Assembly: GCA_016872835.1 (NCBI GenBank)
Contig: VGYX01000010.1
Span: 47,025-111,024, forward strand
Reading direction: 5' to 3'
DNA: 64,000 nt
Origin: Planctomycetota bacterium
GTDB taxonomy: Bacteria; Planctomycetota; Phycisphaerae; Phycisphaerales; SM1A02
Shown here: positions 1 through 8,004 of the stretch, piece after piece
Layout of the letters: every line of letters begins with the position of its first letter
How positions within the stretch are numbered: the stretch's first letter is position 1
Translations under genes and position numbers: made by a program
Notes under the pieces: model-generated
What the model was told of the DNA's origin: nothing
Database searches by the model: none
The model's input: the letters and a program-made list of their open reading frames with translations, nothing else

Positions 1-1199
1 TTGGGCAGGATCTCCGAAGGCGGCATGATGAAGCCATAGGTGCCGGTGTCGCGAACCTCGACGCAATAGCTGAGCTGGCCAAGAGCGCCATACGCCCAGT
101 CGCACACGCCCCCCGAGGATGGATAGATCGTGGTGTAGACGGGACCGGCGATGTAGTCACGACCTTCGATCGCCTGAATGGCGTCGTGCATGGACGCGCC
201 GACACGGTCAAAGCTGGTCTGGTCCACCGGGAGCGTGGCCGTGTATCCCCATGGCCACAGCAGCAACTCGCTGTAGGCGTGGATGTCCAGATGCGCCGCG
301 ATGTTGGTGCGCGGCGTGGCCCAGTCGCGATAGGCGCGTGTCTCAGGCTCGCTGAACGCCGACGTGCCGCGATAGGTCTCGCTGCTCTGCTGCGTGCTTG
401 CGCCCTGCCCGCCCCACTGAAAGCCCCAGTTGCGGTTCAGGTCGACACCGTAGCTGCCTCCCGAGTTCAGGCGACGATTCTTGCGCCACAGTCGATTGTT
501 GGACCAGCTGTGGAGGTAGCCATCGGGATTGATCACCGGGAACACGAACACCTCGCTCGCGTCCAGGATCGCTCCGATGCGCGCATCAGTGTCGGCGTCC
601 TCGACGAGTCGATCGATGATCCACATGGCCGTCATCGTGCCGCCCCACTCGCGCGCGTGCTGCGTGCCCGTGAAGGCGAAGGCAGGCATCGAGGTGCCCG
701 CAGGATGCCGCGAGATGCGGATGCCCTTGATGGTGCGTCCCTGGATCGTGGTCACCGGCAGATTCACGATGGAGCAGAGATCGGGACGCGCCGCCACGAA
801 CGAGTCAAGGCGCGCATTGATCGCAGCGAGATCCTTGAAGTCGGCGAACCAGTCGGCCGCCTCCTGCGGCTGGGCAAGGCGCTCTCGCTCGGCCTGCACC
901 AGCGCCTGCACGTCGGGGATGAAGATCTCGAAGGGCACGCCAGCCGCGCGCAGCGTGGCGAGCCGCTCGCGCGGGAGCCGCCAGTCACTGGGCGCGCCGA
1001 TGCCCGGCGCATGCGACCACGGATCGTCGCTGAGCTGTGTGAGAAGCATCAGGTCCTGCGCGTTGCGCAAGGTGGCACGCACCACCACCTCACCGTCGTA
1101 GCGTTCGATGGGCTCCAGCTCGGGCACCTGCGCACGCGCCGTGGAGAACGACAGCAGGGCGGCCAGCACCGACACGGGAATGAGCGCGCGAGCGGACAT
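1..1199 (-). CDS. Secreted M14 zinc carboxypeptidase (C-terminus outside window)
   Basis: Cut by the left window edge, so it has no stop and is missing from the ORF track; about 399 residues are visible. A signal peptide opens it (MSARALIPVSV... ending STARA). The M14 metallocarboxypeptidase motifs are in order: HAREW (first His and Glu zinc ligands), the substrate-binding region around DLNRNW, HLDIHAYSE (third zinc ligand) and VEVRDTGTYGF (catalytic Glu). It should cleave C-terminal residues from peptides outside the cytoplasm. It is a close paralogue of the next gene, in the same order and orientation 101 bp downstream of it, so a tandem duplication is likely. Its paralogue ends in a dockerin-like module, which may also exist here beyond the edge. 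The ATG lies 7 nt after a TACCTT hexamer. Confidence 0.88.
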   Translation of the reverse strand, partial: MSARALIPVSVLAALLSFSTARAQVPELEPIERYDGEVVVRATLRNAQDLMLLTQLSDDPWSHAPGIGAPSDWRLPRERLATLRAAGVPFEIFIPDVQALVQAERERLAQPQEAADWFADFKDLAAINARLDSFVAARPDLCSIVNLPVTTIQGRTIKGIRISRHPAGTSMPAFAFTGTQHAREWGGTMTAMWIIDRLVEDADTDARIGAILDASEVFVFPVINPDGYLHSWSNNRLWRKNRRLNSGGSYGVDLNRNWGFQWGGQGASTQQSSETYRGTSAFSEPETRAYRDWATPRTNIAAHLDIHAYSELLLWPWGYTATLPVDQTSFDRVGASMHDAIQAIEGRDYIAGPVYTTIYPSSGGVCDWAYGALGQLSYCVEVRDTGTYGFIMPPSEILP

Positions 1200-1206
1200 G
1201 TCTCAA

Positions 1207-1212
1207 AAGGTA
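1207..1212 (-). promoter_or_regulatory. TACCTT -10-like element, M14 carboxypeptidase 1
   Basis: On the minus strand TACCTT is followed by 7 nt and then the ATG at 1199. That distance places the transcription start at or next to the A of the start codon. No Shine-Dalgarno sequence is visible between them. Confidence 0.5.
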
Positions 1213-1300
1213 TCCGCGGTGGAGCTCCGGACCAGCGAATTCCGCCGACTCCCTCCTCTTTCAGGCGTGACAAAGCCCGGAAAATCGCGCATGACCGGAG

Positions 1301-3049
1301 TCAACTGAAAAGAATCAGCACGAGTGCGATGTCGCCCGCGTCGACCGTGCCGCTGCCGTCCACGTCCGTTGGGCAGCCCGGGCACACGCCAAAATCCAGC
1401 AGGATCATCGCGATGTCGCTCGGGCCGACCAGGCCGTCGCCATCGAGATCGCCCTCGACACCGCAGCCGTCGGTCTGCGTGGTGCGGACCGACACGGGTG
1501 TATTGACGGGCCAGCGCGTGATCGTGAAGTTCGTCTCGGCCTCGACCCACCAGGTCAGCGTGCTGTCGCAGGCGGTGGCGGGCAGGTTGGCCCCCCACTG
1601 ACCCGAGGCGAGCGTCATGTTCGCGTTCTGGGTGGCGCCGCCGTTGACCTTCCACTTCAGACGGACGGGACTGCTCGCGATCAGCGACCCACAGTTCGCG
1701 GTGACGGTGACCTTCACCTGCGCCGTGGCGTCGGCCGGTGTCGTGGCGCTGGGTCCCGAAACCAGCGTGATGGTGCTCGCCTTCAGGAGTTCCTCCATCA
1801 TGGTGGTCGCGCTGGCCATGTTCTCGCGCACGTTCGGCAGGATCTCGCTCGCGGGCATGATGAAGCCGTACGAGCCGGTGTCGCGGACCTCGGTGCACCA
1901 GCCCATGCCGCCCGTGGCGGTGCTGGTCCAGTCCTCGATGCAGCCCGCGGTGGCGCCGTAGACGGCCCAGCTGTTGCCCACGGTGTAGGTGCGGTTGTTC
2001 ACCGCCTTCAGCGCGTTGCCCATCGCCGTGCTCACGCGCGTGTAGGTGGCCGACTCCGGCGGCAAGGCGCTGGTGTAGCTGTAGGGCCACATGATGATCT
2101 GGCTATAGCTGTGCAGGTCGATGTGGCCGGCGATGTTCAGGCGCGCGTTCACGAAATCGCGCAGGCCCGCGGTCTCGGGCTCGCTGAAGGCCGCGGTGCC
2201 GCGGTAGGTGTCGCTGCTCTGGGTGCCGCTGGATCCAGAGCCGCCGAAGCCGGTGGCCCAGTTGCGGTTCAGGTCCACGCCATAGCTGCCGCCCGAGTTC
2301 AGTCGGCGGTTCTTGCGCCACAGGCGGCTGGTGGTCCAGCTGTGCTCGTAGCCGTCCGGATTCATGACCGGGAAGATGAAGACCTCGCTCGAGTCCACGA
2401 TCGCCGCGAGCCGCGAATCGAAGCCATAGTCCTCGACGAGACGATCTGCGAACCACATCGCGGTCATCGGCACCGCCCATTCGCGCGCGTGCAGCGTGGC
2501 GGTGAACAGGAAGGCGGGCATCGGCGTGCCCGCGGGATGCTTCGAGATGCGGATGCCCTTGATCGGGCGTCCCTGGATGCTGCTGCCGGCCTGCACGATC
2601 GTGCAGAGATCCGGCCGCAGCGCGACGAGTTCGTCGAGCCGCGCGTTGATCGCCGCGAGGTTCTTGAAATCGGAGAACCACGCGAGGGCCTCCTGAGGCT
2701 GCGCCAGACGCTCGCGCTCCGAGTCGATGAGGCCCTGGATGTCGTCGATGAAGATCTCGAAGGGCACCCCGGCGGCACGCAGCGTGGGGAGCGCGTCGCG
2801 CTTCACCCGCCAGTCGCTCGGCGCGCCGATGCCCGGCGCGTGCGACCATGGATCGTCGCTGAGCTGGTTGATGAGCATGAGGTCGCGTGCATTGCGCAGC
2901 GTGACGCGGATCACCACCTCGTCGTCGAAGCGGACCGGCGCCTCCTCCTGCTCGATCAGGGCGATCTCGGGCGGCAGGTCGGTGGGCGGGGCCGCGATCG
3001 CCATCCCGGAGAGCGCCCAAGCGACAGCCATCGTGGAGAGGGTCTTCAC
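1301..3049 (-). CDS. Secreted M14 zinc carboxypeptidase with C-terminal dockerin-like repeats
   Basis: A 582-residue metallocarboxypeptidase. The start is placed at GTG 3049 rather than the track's GTG 3055, because TACCTT ends exactly 6 nt before it and the product MKTLSTMAVAWALSG... is a clean signal peptide. HAREW near residue 187 gives the first two zinc ligands, HIDLHSYSQ near 310 the third, and TEVRDTGSYGF near 386 the catalytic Glu. A beta-rich region follows. The last ~50 residues hold two Asp-rich calcium-loop repeats (GDLDGDGLVGPSD and TDVDGSGTVDAGD) separated by CPGCP, the dockerin-like terminus common in secreted Phycisphaerae proteins. Family and fold are clear; whether the terminus binds a cohesin or acts as a sorting tail is not known. 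Confidence 0.9.
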   Translation of the reverse strand: MKTLSTMAVAWALSGMAIAAPPTDLPPEIALIEQEEAPVRFDDEVVIRVTLRNARDLMLINQLSDDPWSHAPGIGAPSDWRVKRDALPTLRAAGVPFEIFIDDIQGLIDSERERLAQPQEALAWFSDFKNLAAINARLDELVALRPDLCTIVQAGSSIQGRPIKGIRISKHPAGTPMPAFLFTATLHAREWAVPMTAMWFADRLVEDYGFDSRLAAIVDSSEVFIFPVMNPDGYEHSWTTSRLWRKNRRLNSGGSYGVDLNRNWATGFGGSGSSGTQSSDTYRGTAAFSEPETAGLRDFVNARLNIAGHIDLHSYSQIIMWPYSYTSALPPESATYTRVSTAMGNALKAVNNRTYTVGNSWAVYGATAGCIEDWTSTATGGMGWCTEVRDTGSYGFIMPASEILPNVRENMASATTMMEELLKASTITLVSGPSATTPADATAQVKVTVTANCGSLIASSPVRLKWKVNGGATQNANMTLASGQWGANLPATACDSTLTWWVEAETNFTITRWPVNTPVSVRTTQTDGCGVEGDLDGDGLVGPSDIAMILLDFGVCPGCPTDVDGSGTVDAGDIALVLILFS

Positions 3050-3055
3050 CCGCAC

Positions 3056-3061
3056 AAGGTA
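3056..3061 (-). promoter_or_regulatory. TACCTT -10-like element, M14 carboxypeptidase 2
   Basis: Minus-strand TACCTT, then GTGCGG, then GTG at 3049. The 6-nt gap argues for the inner GTG as the start codon. Confidence 0.5.
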
Positions 3062-3164
3062 GACCCAAACGGGTCATCTGCCATCTCGGAGGCACCGTTT
3101 TGTGGCGATTCGTGCCGATGCGCGTCCGTTTGACCGCGAGGGAATCTCGGACCAATCTTCCTCC

Positions 3165-3752
3165 ATGCGACGCATCGCCCCCTTGCACCTCGCCGCGGCC
3201 CTGCTTCTTGTGTCAGCGTGCACCGGCGGTGATCGTCTCGGGGAGCCCTCAGGGAGTCCCATGCAGTTCTCGACCGCCGTGCCGGACACGCCTGTGGCGC
3301 CGCGCGACCTCTGCATGTTCGACGGCGTGAATGGACGCGTGCTGACATGGTCGGACCTCATGCGACTGGTTCGCCGAACCGACGTCGTGGTGATGGGCGG
3401 TGAGGGCGGACCCGATGAGGGTGTGGTACGCGCGGCGGTTGTCGACGACGTGCGCGCGGCCTTCTCTCCGACCGCCGTGATCGACGGCTGCACCGACGCG
3501 GAAGCCTGCGCGCAGGCGGCGGCCGACGCCCTGCATGACAGCAAGCGCGTGGTGGTGCTGTGCCCCGCGTCGTGCGATCTGGCCGAGGTCTCGCGCCGCA
3601 TCCGGGCGCTGCACTGGTTCTCCAGCGTCACCACGGTGGCGATGGTGCCGTCGGGTGCGCGGGCGCTTGCTGCGGCGGAACGCGATCGCGCCGATGTGGT
3701 GATCCACACCGCGCCAGAGCGAGCGGTTCGGGCGTCACAAGCCTCGCGCTGA
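3165..3752 (+). CDS. Small lipoprotein, possibly a truncated ChaN/Tiki-like domain
   Basis: I chose the ATG at 3165 over the track start at 3102, because it gives a lipoprotein signal: MRRIAPLHLAAALLLVSAC with a lipobox Cys near residue 19. The mature part (about 175 residues) has a segment, TWSDLMRLVRRTDVVVMGGE, that resembles the opening of ChaN haem-uptake lipoproteins (WDEL...ADVVLLGE followed by H). The His and the longer C-terminal part of that family are missing. Four later Cys residues are present. Divergent from the M14 gene. Function unknown; the ChaN link is weak pattern matching. Confidence 0.65.
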   Translation: MRRIAPLHLAAALLLVSACTGGDRLGEPSGSPMQFSTAVPDTPVAPRDLCMFDGVNGRVLTWSDLMRLVRRTDVVVMGGEGGPDEGVVRAAVVDDVRAAFSPTAVIDGCTDAEACAQAAADALHDSKRVVVLCPASCDLAEVSRRIRALHWFSSVTTVAMVPSGARALAAAERDRADVVIHTAPERAVRASQASR

Positions 3753-3769
3753 GAAAGAGGTCGGCCAGC

Positions 3770-4159
3770 TCAGCGAACGAGCTTCTGCAGCTCGTCGTTG
3801 TTCTTGGCGATCTTGTACATCTTCTCGATCTTCATCATCGCCATCAGGGCCTGTAGGTCCTTGTTCATGCCGAACAGGATGCTGGAGGCGCCCTGCGCGT
3901 TGGCCAGGTTGCGGCAGGCGATGCACATGCCCAGTCCCATGCTGCTCATGAAGGTCACGTTGGTCAGGTCAAGCACCAGGTGCTTGATCGACTTGCCATG
4001 CTTCTTGAAGTAGGGATTGAACTCGTCGGTGATGATCGGGCTCTCGCGCTGGCCCACATTGGGGCCCACGAGTCGCAGGATGAGGACGGAGCCGTTCCAG
4101 TCGATCTCGACCAGCGGGGTCTTCTTCTTGTCAGGAAGTTCGGCGGGTACTTGGCTCAT
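3770..4159 (-). CDS. STAS-domain protein (anti-sigma factor antagonist-like)
   Basis: A 129-residue single-domain protein. The core, VLDLTNVTFMSSMGLGMCI, matches the SpoIIAA/RsbV STAS motif, where the Ser-Ser pair before MGLG contains the residue phosphorylated by a partner kinase. Family knowledge: such proteins release sigma factors or phosphatases from an anti-sigma kinase. No kinase is adjacent, so the partner is unknown. A charged N-terminal tail (DKKKT) precedes the domain. The leader carries a GGAG-type Shine-Dalgarno sequence, so this gene appears leadered. It ends 18 bp from the convergent lipoprotein gene. Confidence 0.85.
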   Translation of the reverse strand: MSQVPAELPDKKKTPLVEIDWNGSVLILRLVGPNVGQRESPIITDEFNPYFKKHGKSIKHLVLDLTNVTFMSSMGLGMCIACRNLANAQGASSILFGMNKDLQALMAMMKIEKMYKIAKNNDELQKLVR

Positions 4160-4212
4160 GCGTGGCTCCTCACGGGAATCCGACTGTATACCACGCCTAC
4201 GGAGAAGCTGGT

Positions 4213-4704
4213 TCAGGGGCGTTCCACAGCTTCGGGCGGCACCAGAGCCAGCAGCGTGCCGCGGCCTTCGGTCGCGTCGATGTCCAGAAGCGCCACCGCG
4301 CCCTTGCGGAACACCACCACCGCATCGCCGCCGAGCAGACGGCCCACCAGTTCGCCCAGCACCGGCTCATGACCGACCAGCGCGACCGAAGCCTGCTGAT
4401 CGCGCGAACGCAGCATCGTCAGGATCGAATCGACCGCGGCATCGCCACCCTCGGTCTCCAATGCCGTCTCGCGCACCGCGTGCGGCCAGCCGGTCTCGTT
4501 CGCGAGGATCGCCGCGGTGTCCCATGCGCGCACCCAGCCGCTGCTCAGCACGACGGCGGGTGGCTCGATCCAGGACGGAAGCCTCGCGGCGAGTCGCGCG
4601 AAGTCGCGTCGACCACCCTTCGTGAGCGGACGCTCCCGGTCATCCGGCCATTGCACAGCGTCGCGTTCCTTCGCCCGGGCATGTCGGATCACGATCAGAC
4701 GCAT
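4213..4704 (-). CDS. sixA: SixA-like histidine phosphatase
   Basis: 163 residues of the histidine phosphatase (phosphoglycerate mutase-like) superfamily. The catalytic RHARA at residues 7-11 has the nucleophilic His and Arg, and the second catalytic His is in LVGHEP near residue 117. The short length and the RHARA/AxxRDFxRPLT style N-terminus resemble SixA, which dephosphorylates phosphohistidine proteins. The actual substrate cannot be read from sequence. Its ATG and the ATG of the divergent hutI-like gene are 35 bp apart, so the two promoters share almost the whole gap. Confidence 0.8.
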   Translation of the reverse strand: MRLIVIRHARAKERDAVQWPDDRERPLTKGGRRDFARLAARLPSWIEPPAVVLSSGWVRAWDTAAILANETGWPHAVRETALETEGGDAAVDSILTMLRSRDQQASVALVGHEPVLGELVGRLLGGDAVVVFRKGAVALLDIDATEGRGTLLALVPPEAVERP

Positions 4705-4710
4705 ACGGGA

Positions 4711-4716
4711 ATCGTA
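4711..4716 (-). promoter_or_regulatory. TACGAT -10-like element, sixA-like gene
   Basis: Minus-strand TACGAT ends 6 nt before the ATG at 4704. It sits back to back with the hutI element at 4727-4732. Confidence 0.45.
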
Positions 4717-4726
4717 ACCACACGGG

Positions 4727-4732
4727 TACCTT
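4727..4732 (+). promoter_or_regulatory. TACCTT -10-like element, hutI-like gene
   Basis: TACCTT followed by 7 nt and ATG 4740. It supports ATG 4740 over the TTG at 4731 listed in the track, since the TTG would overlap the hexamer. Confidence 0.5.
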
Positions 4733-4739
4733 GCACCGT

Positions 4740-5954
4740 ATGGAACGGATCGCGATCCGCAACGCGCGCGTGCTCACGCTGCATGGTGTCGGCGTGCGCC
4801 GAGGCACGGCGATGCGTGAACTTGGCGTGATCGAGCGAGGCTTCGTGGCGTGCGGGAAAGGGCGTGTGGCGCGCGTGGGCGCGGGCGAACCCGAGGGCTC
4901 ATGGGATCGCGTGATCGACGCGGACGGGTGCGTGTGCATGCCCGCGCTCGTGGACGCGCATGCGCACCTCTGCTGGGGCGGCGATCGCTGGGCGGAGTGG
5001 GAGCGGATCCGCACGGGCGTGCCGTACCCGCAGATCCTCGCCGATGGCGGCGGCATCCTGAGCACCGTGCGCGCCACGCGTGCGGCCTCGCGCGAGCAAC
5101 TCGCCGAGGGCGTGACACGGCGATTGCGCGCGATGGCCGCGCTGGGCGTTGGCGCGACCGACGCGAAGTCCGGTTACGGACTGGAGCCCGAGAGCGAGGC
5201 ACGCATGCTGCGCGCGATCGGCGACGCGGCGGCGGCCTCGCCCGTGCTGGTGCGCCGCACCTTTCTGGGCGGCCACGCGATTCCTCCGGAGGACGCGGGC
5301 TGGCCCGAGCGGCTCGCGCTCGAGGTGATCCCGACCTTCGCCCGCGAGTTCCCCGACGTGGCTGTGGACGCCTTCTGCGAACGGAGCGCGCTGGGTGTCG
5401 ACGCCTGCCGCGCGATCCTTCGTGCCGCGCGCGCGGCGGGACTCGCCGCACGGCTCCACACCGACCAGTTCACCGCCATGGGCGGCGCCGAGATGGCGAT
5501 CGCGGAAGGCGCGCGGACGGTCGACCATCTGGAGGCGGCCACGCCCGAGACGGTGCGGGCCGTCGGCGGATCCGACGCGATCGCCGTGATCCTGCCATGC
5601 TCGGGTTACGCGCTTGACGGCCGCTATGCGCCCGCACGCGCACTGGTCGACGCGGGTGCCGCCGTGGCGATCGGAAGCAACGCGAACCCAGGCAGCGCCC
5701 CCACCGTGGACCTGCGCTTCGCGATGCATCTGGCCGTGCGTCATGCGGGGCTCGGCTGCGCAGAGGCGATCGTGGCGGCCACCGTGAACGCCGCGCACGC
5801 CATCGGCGCCGAAGATGAGGTCGGCATGCTCGCTCCGGGCATGCGCGCGAATCTCGTCGTGCTGGACGATCGCGACGAGCGCAGTCTGGTGCACGCCTTC
5901 GGTGGACCGCCGCCTCGGCTCGTGATGCTCGGTGGGCGTGTGCTGCAGGGCTGA
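4740..5954 (+). CDS. hutI: Imidazolonepropionase (HutI) with an unusual Asn
   Basis: 404 residues of the amidohydrolase superfamily. It matches HutI along its length: VDAHAHLCWGGDR (two metal-binding His), the GGGI.STVRATRAAS segment, GGHAIPPE, HTDQF and VDHLEA. HutI hydrolyses 4-imidazolone-5-propanoate to N-formimino-glutamate in histidine degradation. The oddity is at the usual TDFNPGS motif: here it reads SNANPGS (codons AGC AAC), so the conserved Asp of strand 8 is Asn. Activity is therefore uncertain, or the enzyme has shifted substrate. No hutH, hutU or hutG lies nearby; the neighbours downstream are map and serA. Start chosen as ATG 4740 (MERIAIRNARVL). Confidence 0.82.
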   Translation: MERIAIRNARVLTLHGVGVRRGTAMRELGVIERGFVACGKGRVARVGAGEPEGSWDRVIDADGCVCMPALVDAHAHLCWGGDRWAEWERIRTGVPYPQILADGGGILSTVRATRAASREQLAEGVTRRLRAMAALGVGATDAKSGYGLEPESEARMLRAIGDAAAASPVLVRRTFLGGHAIPPEDAGWPERLALEVIPTFAREFPDVAVDAFCERSALGVDACRAILRAARAAGLAARLHTDQFTAMGGAEMAIAEGARTVDHLEAATPETVRAVGGSDAIAVILPCSGYALDGRYAPARALVDAGAAVAIGSNANPGSAPTVDLRFAMHLAVRHAGLGCAEAIVAATVNAAHAIGAEDEVGMLAPGMRANLVVLDDRDERSLVHAFGGPPPRLVMLGGRVLQG

Positions 5955-5966
5955 GCCACTCACCGC

Positions 5967-5972
5967 TACCAT
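5967..5972 (+). promoter_or_regulatory. TACCAT -10-like element, map
   Basis: TACCAT followed by 6 nt and the GTG start at 5979. It lies in the 24-bp gap after hutI, so map may have its own leaderless promoter in addition to read-through. Confidence 0.45.
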
Positions 5973-5978
5973 CGCGCC

Positions 5979-6794
5979 GTGATTCTGCGGACCTCCCAGG
6001 AGATCGAGGACGCACGCGCGGCCGCAGGCTGCGTGGTGGAGACGCACCGACGGCTGGCCGAGTGGCTGCGCCCGGGCATCACGCTGGCTGAAGTGGACGC
6101 CTTCTGTGCGCAGCTCTTCGAGAAGCTCAGCTGCAAGAGCGCCTTCGTGGGCTACAAGGTGCGCGGCCATCCTCCCTTCCGAAGCCAGACCTGCCTGAGC
6201 CTGAACGACATGGTCGTCCATGGCGAGCATGACGCGACCAAGCTGACCGAGGGCGATCTGCTGGCCGTGGACATCGGTGTGAAGCATCGCGGCATGATCG
6301 GCGACGCAGCCTGGACGTACTCCATCGCCAGCGCCACCGAGGTGGGACTGCGCCTGCAGCGATGTGGGCGCGAGAGCCTGCGCCGCGGCATCGCGGCGAT
6401 TCGCGCCGGGCGCCCGATGATCGAGTGGGCGCGCGCGGTGCAGAACTACGTGGAGCGCGAGTGCCGCTTCCATCTCGTGCGCGGCCTGGGCGGGCACGGC
6501 ATCGGCCACACGCTGCACGAGAGCCCCTACATCGCCAACACCGCACCGAGCTATCCCGGCGAGTGGACCGAGGCGTGGCGCCCCTTCGAGCGGGGCATGC
6601 TGCTTGCGGTCGAGCCCATGATCAGCGCGGGCACCACCGAGGTGCGGTCCCAGGGCAGCGCGTGGCCCGTCTGGACCGCCGACGGCAGCCTGAGCGTGCA
6701 TTACGAGGCGGACGTCATGGTGACCGAGGATGGTTGCGAGAACTTCACGGCGGCGCTGGACGAGCTGCCGGACATCGTGGGAGGCAAGGCATGA
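5979..6794 (+). CDS. map: Methionine aminopeptidase, type I
   Basis: 271 residues. It removes the initiator Met from nascent proteins in the cytoplasm. All metal ligands of the pita-bread fold are present: DIGV and IGDAAW (two Asp), LHESP (His), AVEPM (Glu) and HYEADV (Glu), plus the substrate His in VVHGE. GHGIGHTLHESP is the family signature. There is no N-terminal zinc-finger extension. The start is GTG. The stop overlaps the start of serA by 4 bp (ATGA), so the two are likely co-translated. Confidence 0.95.
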   Translation: MILRTSQEIEDARAAAGCVVETHRRLAEWLRPGITLAEVDAFCAQLFEKLSCKSAFVGYKVRGHPPFRSQTCLSLNDMVVHGEHDATKLTEGDLLAVDIGVKHRGMIGDAAWTYSIASATEVGLRLQRCGRESLRRGIAAIRAGRPMIEWARAVQNYVERECRFHLVRGLGGHGIGHTLHESPYIANTAPSYPGEWTEAWRPFERGMLLAVEPMISAGTTEVRSQGSAWPVWTADGSLSVHYEADVMVTEDGCENFTAALDELPDIVGGKA

Positions 6795-8002
6795 GCGGCA
6801 AGCCGCTGGCGGTGCTGGTGGAGGCGATCCATGCGTCGGCGGACGGCCCGCTGCGCGAGGCGGGCTTCGACGTGGAGCGGCTCGCGGCGAGTCCGGATGC
6901 GACGACGCTGGCATCGCTCGTGGCGCACGCGAGCGTGCTCGGCCTGCGCTCGAAGACCAAGTTGCCGGGGCCGCTGCTGGAACAGGCGAAGTCGCTCGCG
7001 GCCGTCGGCTGCTTCTGCATCGGCACGGATCAGGTGGATCTTGGCGCGGCGGCGCAGCGCGGCGTGCCGGTGTTCAACTCGCCCTTCTCGAACACGCGCA
7101 GCGTGGCGGAGATGACGCTGGCCGAGATCATCGCGCTGGCGCGACGCCTCTTCGAGAAGAGCGCGCAGTTGCACGCCGGACACTGGGACAAGAGCGCGAA
7201 GGACAGCCGCGAGGTGCGCGGTCGCACGCTCGGCATCGTGGGCTACGGCCACATCGGCAGCCAGCTCAGCGTGCTGGCCGAGGATCTGGGCATGCGCGTG
7301 GTGTTCTTCGACATCGCGCGACGGCTGGCGCTGGGCAACGCGCAGTCGCTGCCTTCGCTGCAGGCGGTGCTCGAGATATCCGACGTGGTGAGCCTGCACG
7401 TACCGGACACCGATCGCACGCGAAACATGATCGGCGCGAAGGAGATCGCGCAGATGTGCAAGGGCGCGACGCTGATCAACAACAGCCGTGGCAAGGTGGT
7501 CGATCTTCAGGCGCTCGCCGTCGCGCTGCGCTCCGGCCATCTTTCCGGCGCCGCCGCCGACGTGTTCCCCGAGGAGCCGGCCGAGAACGGCGAGGGCTTC
7601 CGCACGCCTCTGACCGGCCTGCCGAACGTGATCCTGACGCCGCACATCGGCGGCAGCACCGAGGAGGCGCAGGAGGCGATCGCGATCGACGTGGCGGAGA
7701 AGCTCGCGCGATACTGGCGGCACGGCACCACGGCGACGGCGGTGAACTTCCCGCAGGTCGACCTGCCGCAGGTGAAGGATGGGCTGCTGCGCATCCTGCA
7801 CGTGCACCGCAACGTGCCGGGCGTGCTCGGCAAGATGCACACGCTGCTGGCGAAGTCGAGCATCAACATCCACGCGGAGTTCCTGCAGAGCGACCGGGAC
7901 ACGAGCTTCGTGATCCTGGATGTCGACCGCTTCAAGGATCCGCGGCTGCTGGACGGACTGCGCGACATGGAGGAGACCGTGCGGATGCGCGTGGCCTCCT
8001 GA
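6791..8002 (+). CDS. serA: D-3-phosphoglycerate dehydrogenase
   Basis: 403 residues, close to the E. coli-type enzyme length. It oxidises 3-phosphoglycerate to phosphohydroxypyruvate, the first step of serine synthesis. The order is a substrate-binding domain, a Rossmann NAD domain (GIVGYGHIGSQ near residue 151), the catalytic Arg in NNSRGKVVD, Glu in FPEEP and His in TPHIGGST, then a C-terminal ACT-type regulatory domain (VPGVLGKMHTLLAKSSINI), which in this family senses serine. The track start at 6362 is an artefact; ATG 6791 overlaps the map stop. The left end of a palindromic element begins about 10 nt after its stop. Confidence 0.95.
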   Translation: MSGKPLAVLVEAIHASADGPLREAGFDVERLAASPDATTLASLVAHASVLGLRSKTKLPGPLLEQAKSLAAVGCFCIGTDQVDLGAAAQRGVPVFNSPFSNTRSVAEMTLAEIIALARRLFEKSAQLHAGHWDKSAKDSREVRGRTLGIVGYGHIGSQLSVLAEDLGMRVVFFDIARRLALGNAQSLPSLQAVLEISDVVSLHVPDTDRTRNMIGAKEIAQMCKGATLINNSRGKVVDLQALAVALRSGHLSGAAADVFPEEPAENGEGFRTPLTGLPNVILTPHIGGSTEEAQEAIAIDVAEKLARYWRHGTTATAVNFPQVDLPQVKDGLLRILHVHRNVPGVLGKMHTLLAKSSINIHAEFLQSDRDTSFVILDVDRFKDPRLLDGLRDMEETVRMRVAS

Positions 8003-8004
8003 GT

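Noticed and set aside
4731-4739. TTG 4731 as start of hutI
   Set aside because: The TTG overlaps the TACCTT hexamer; ATG 4740 matches the family N-terminus.
6362-6790. N-terminal extension of serA in the track
   Set aside because: It is the out-of-frame 3' half of map; ATG 6791 with the 4-bp overlap is the natural start.
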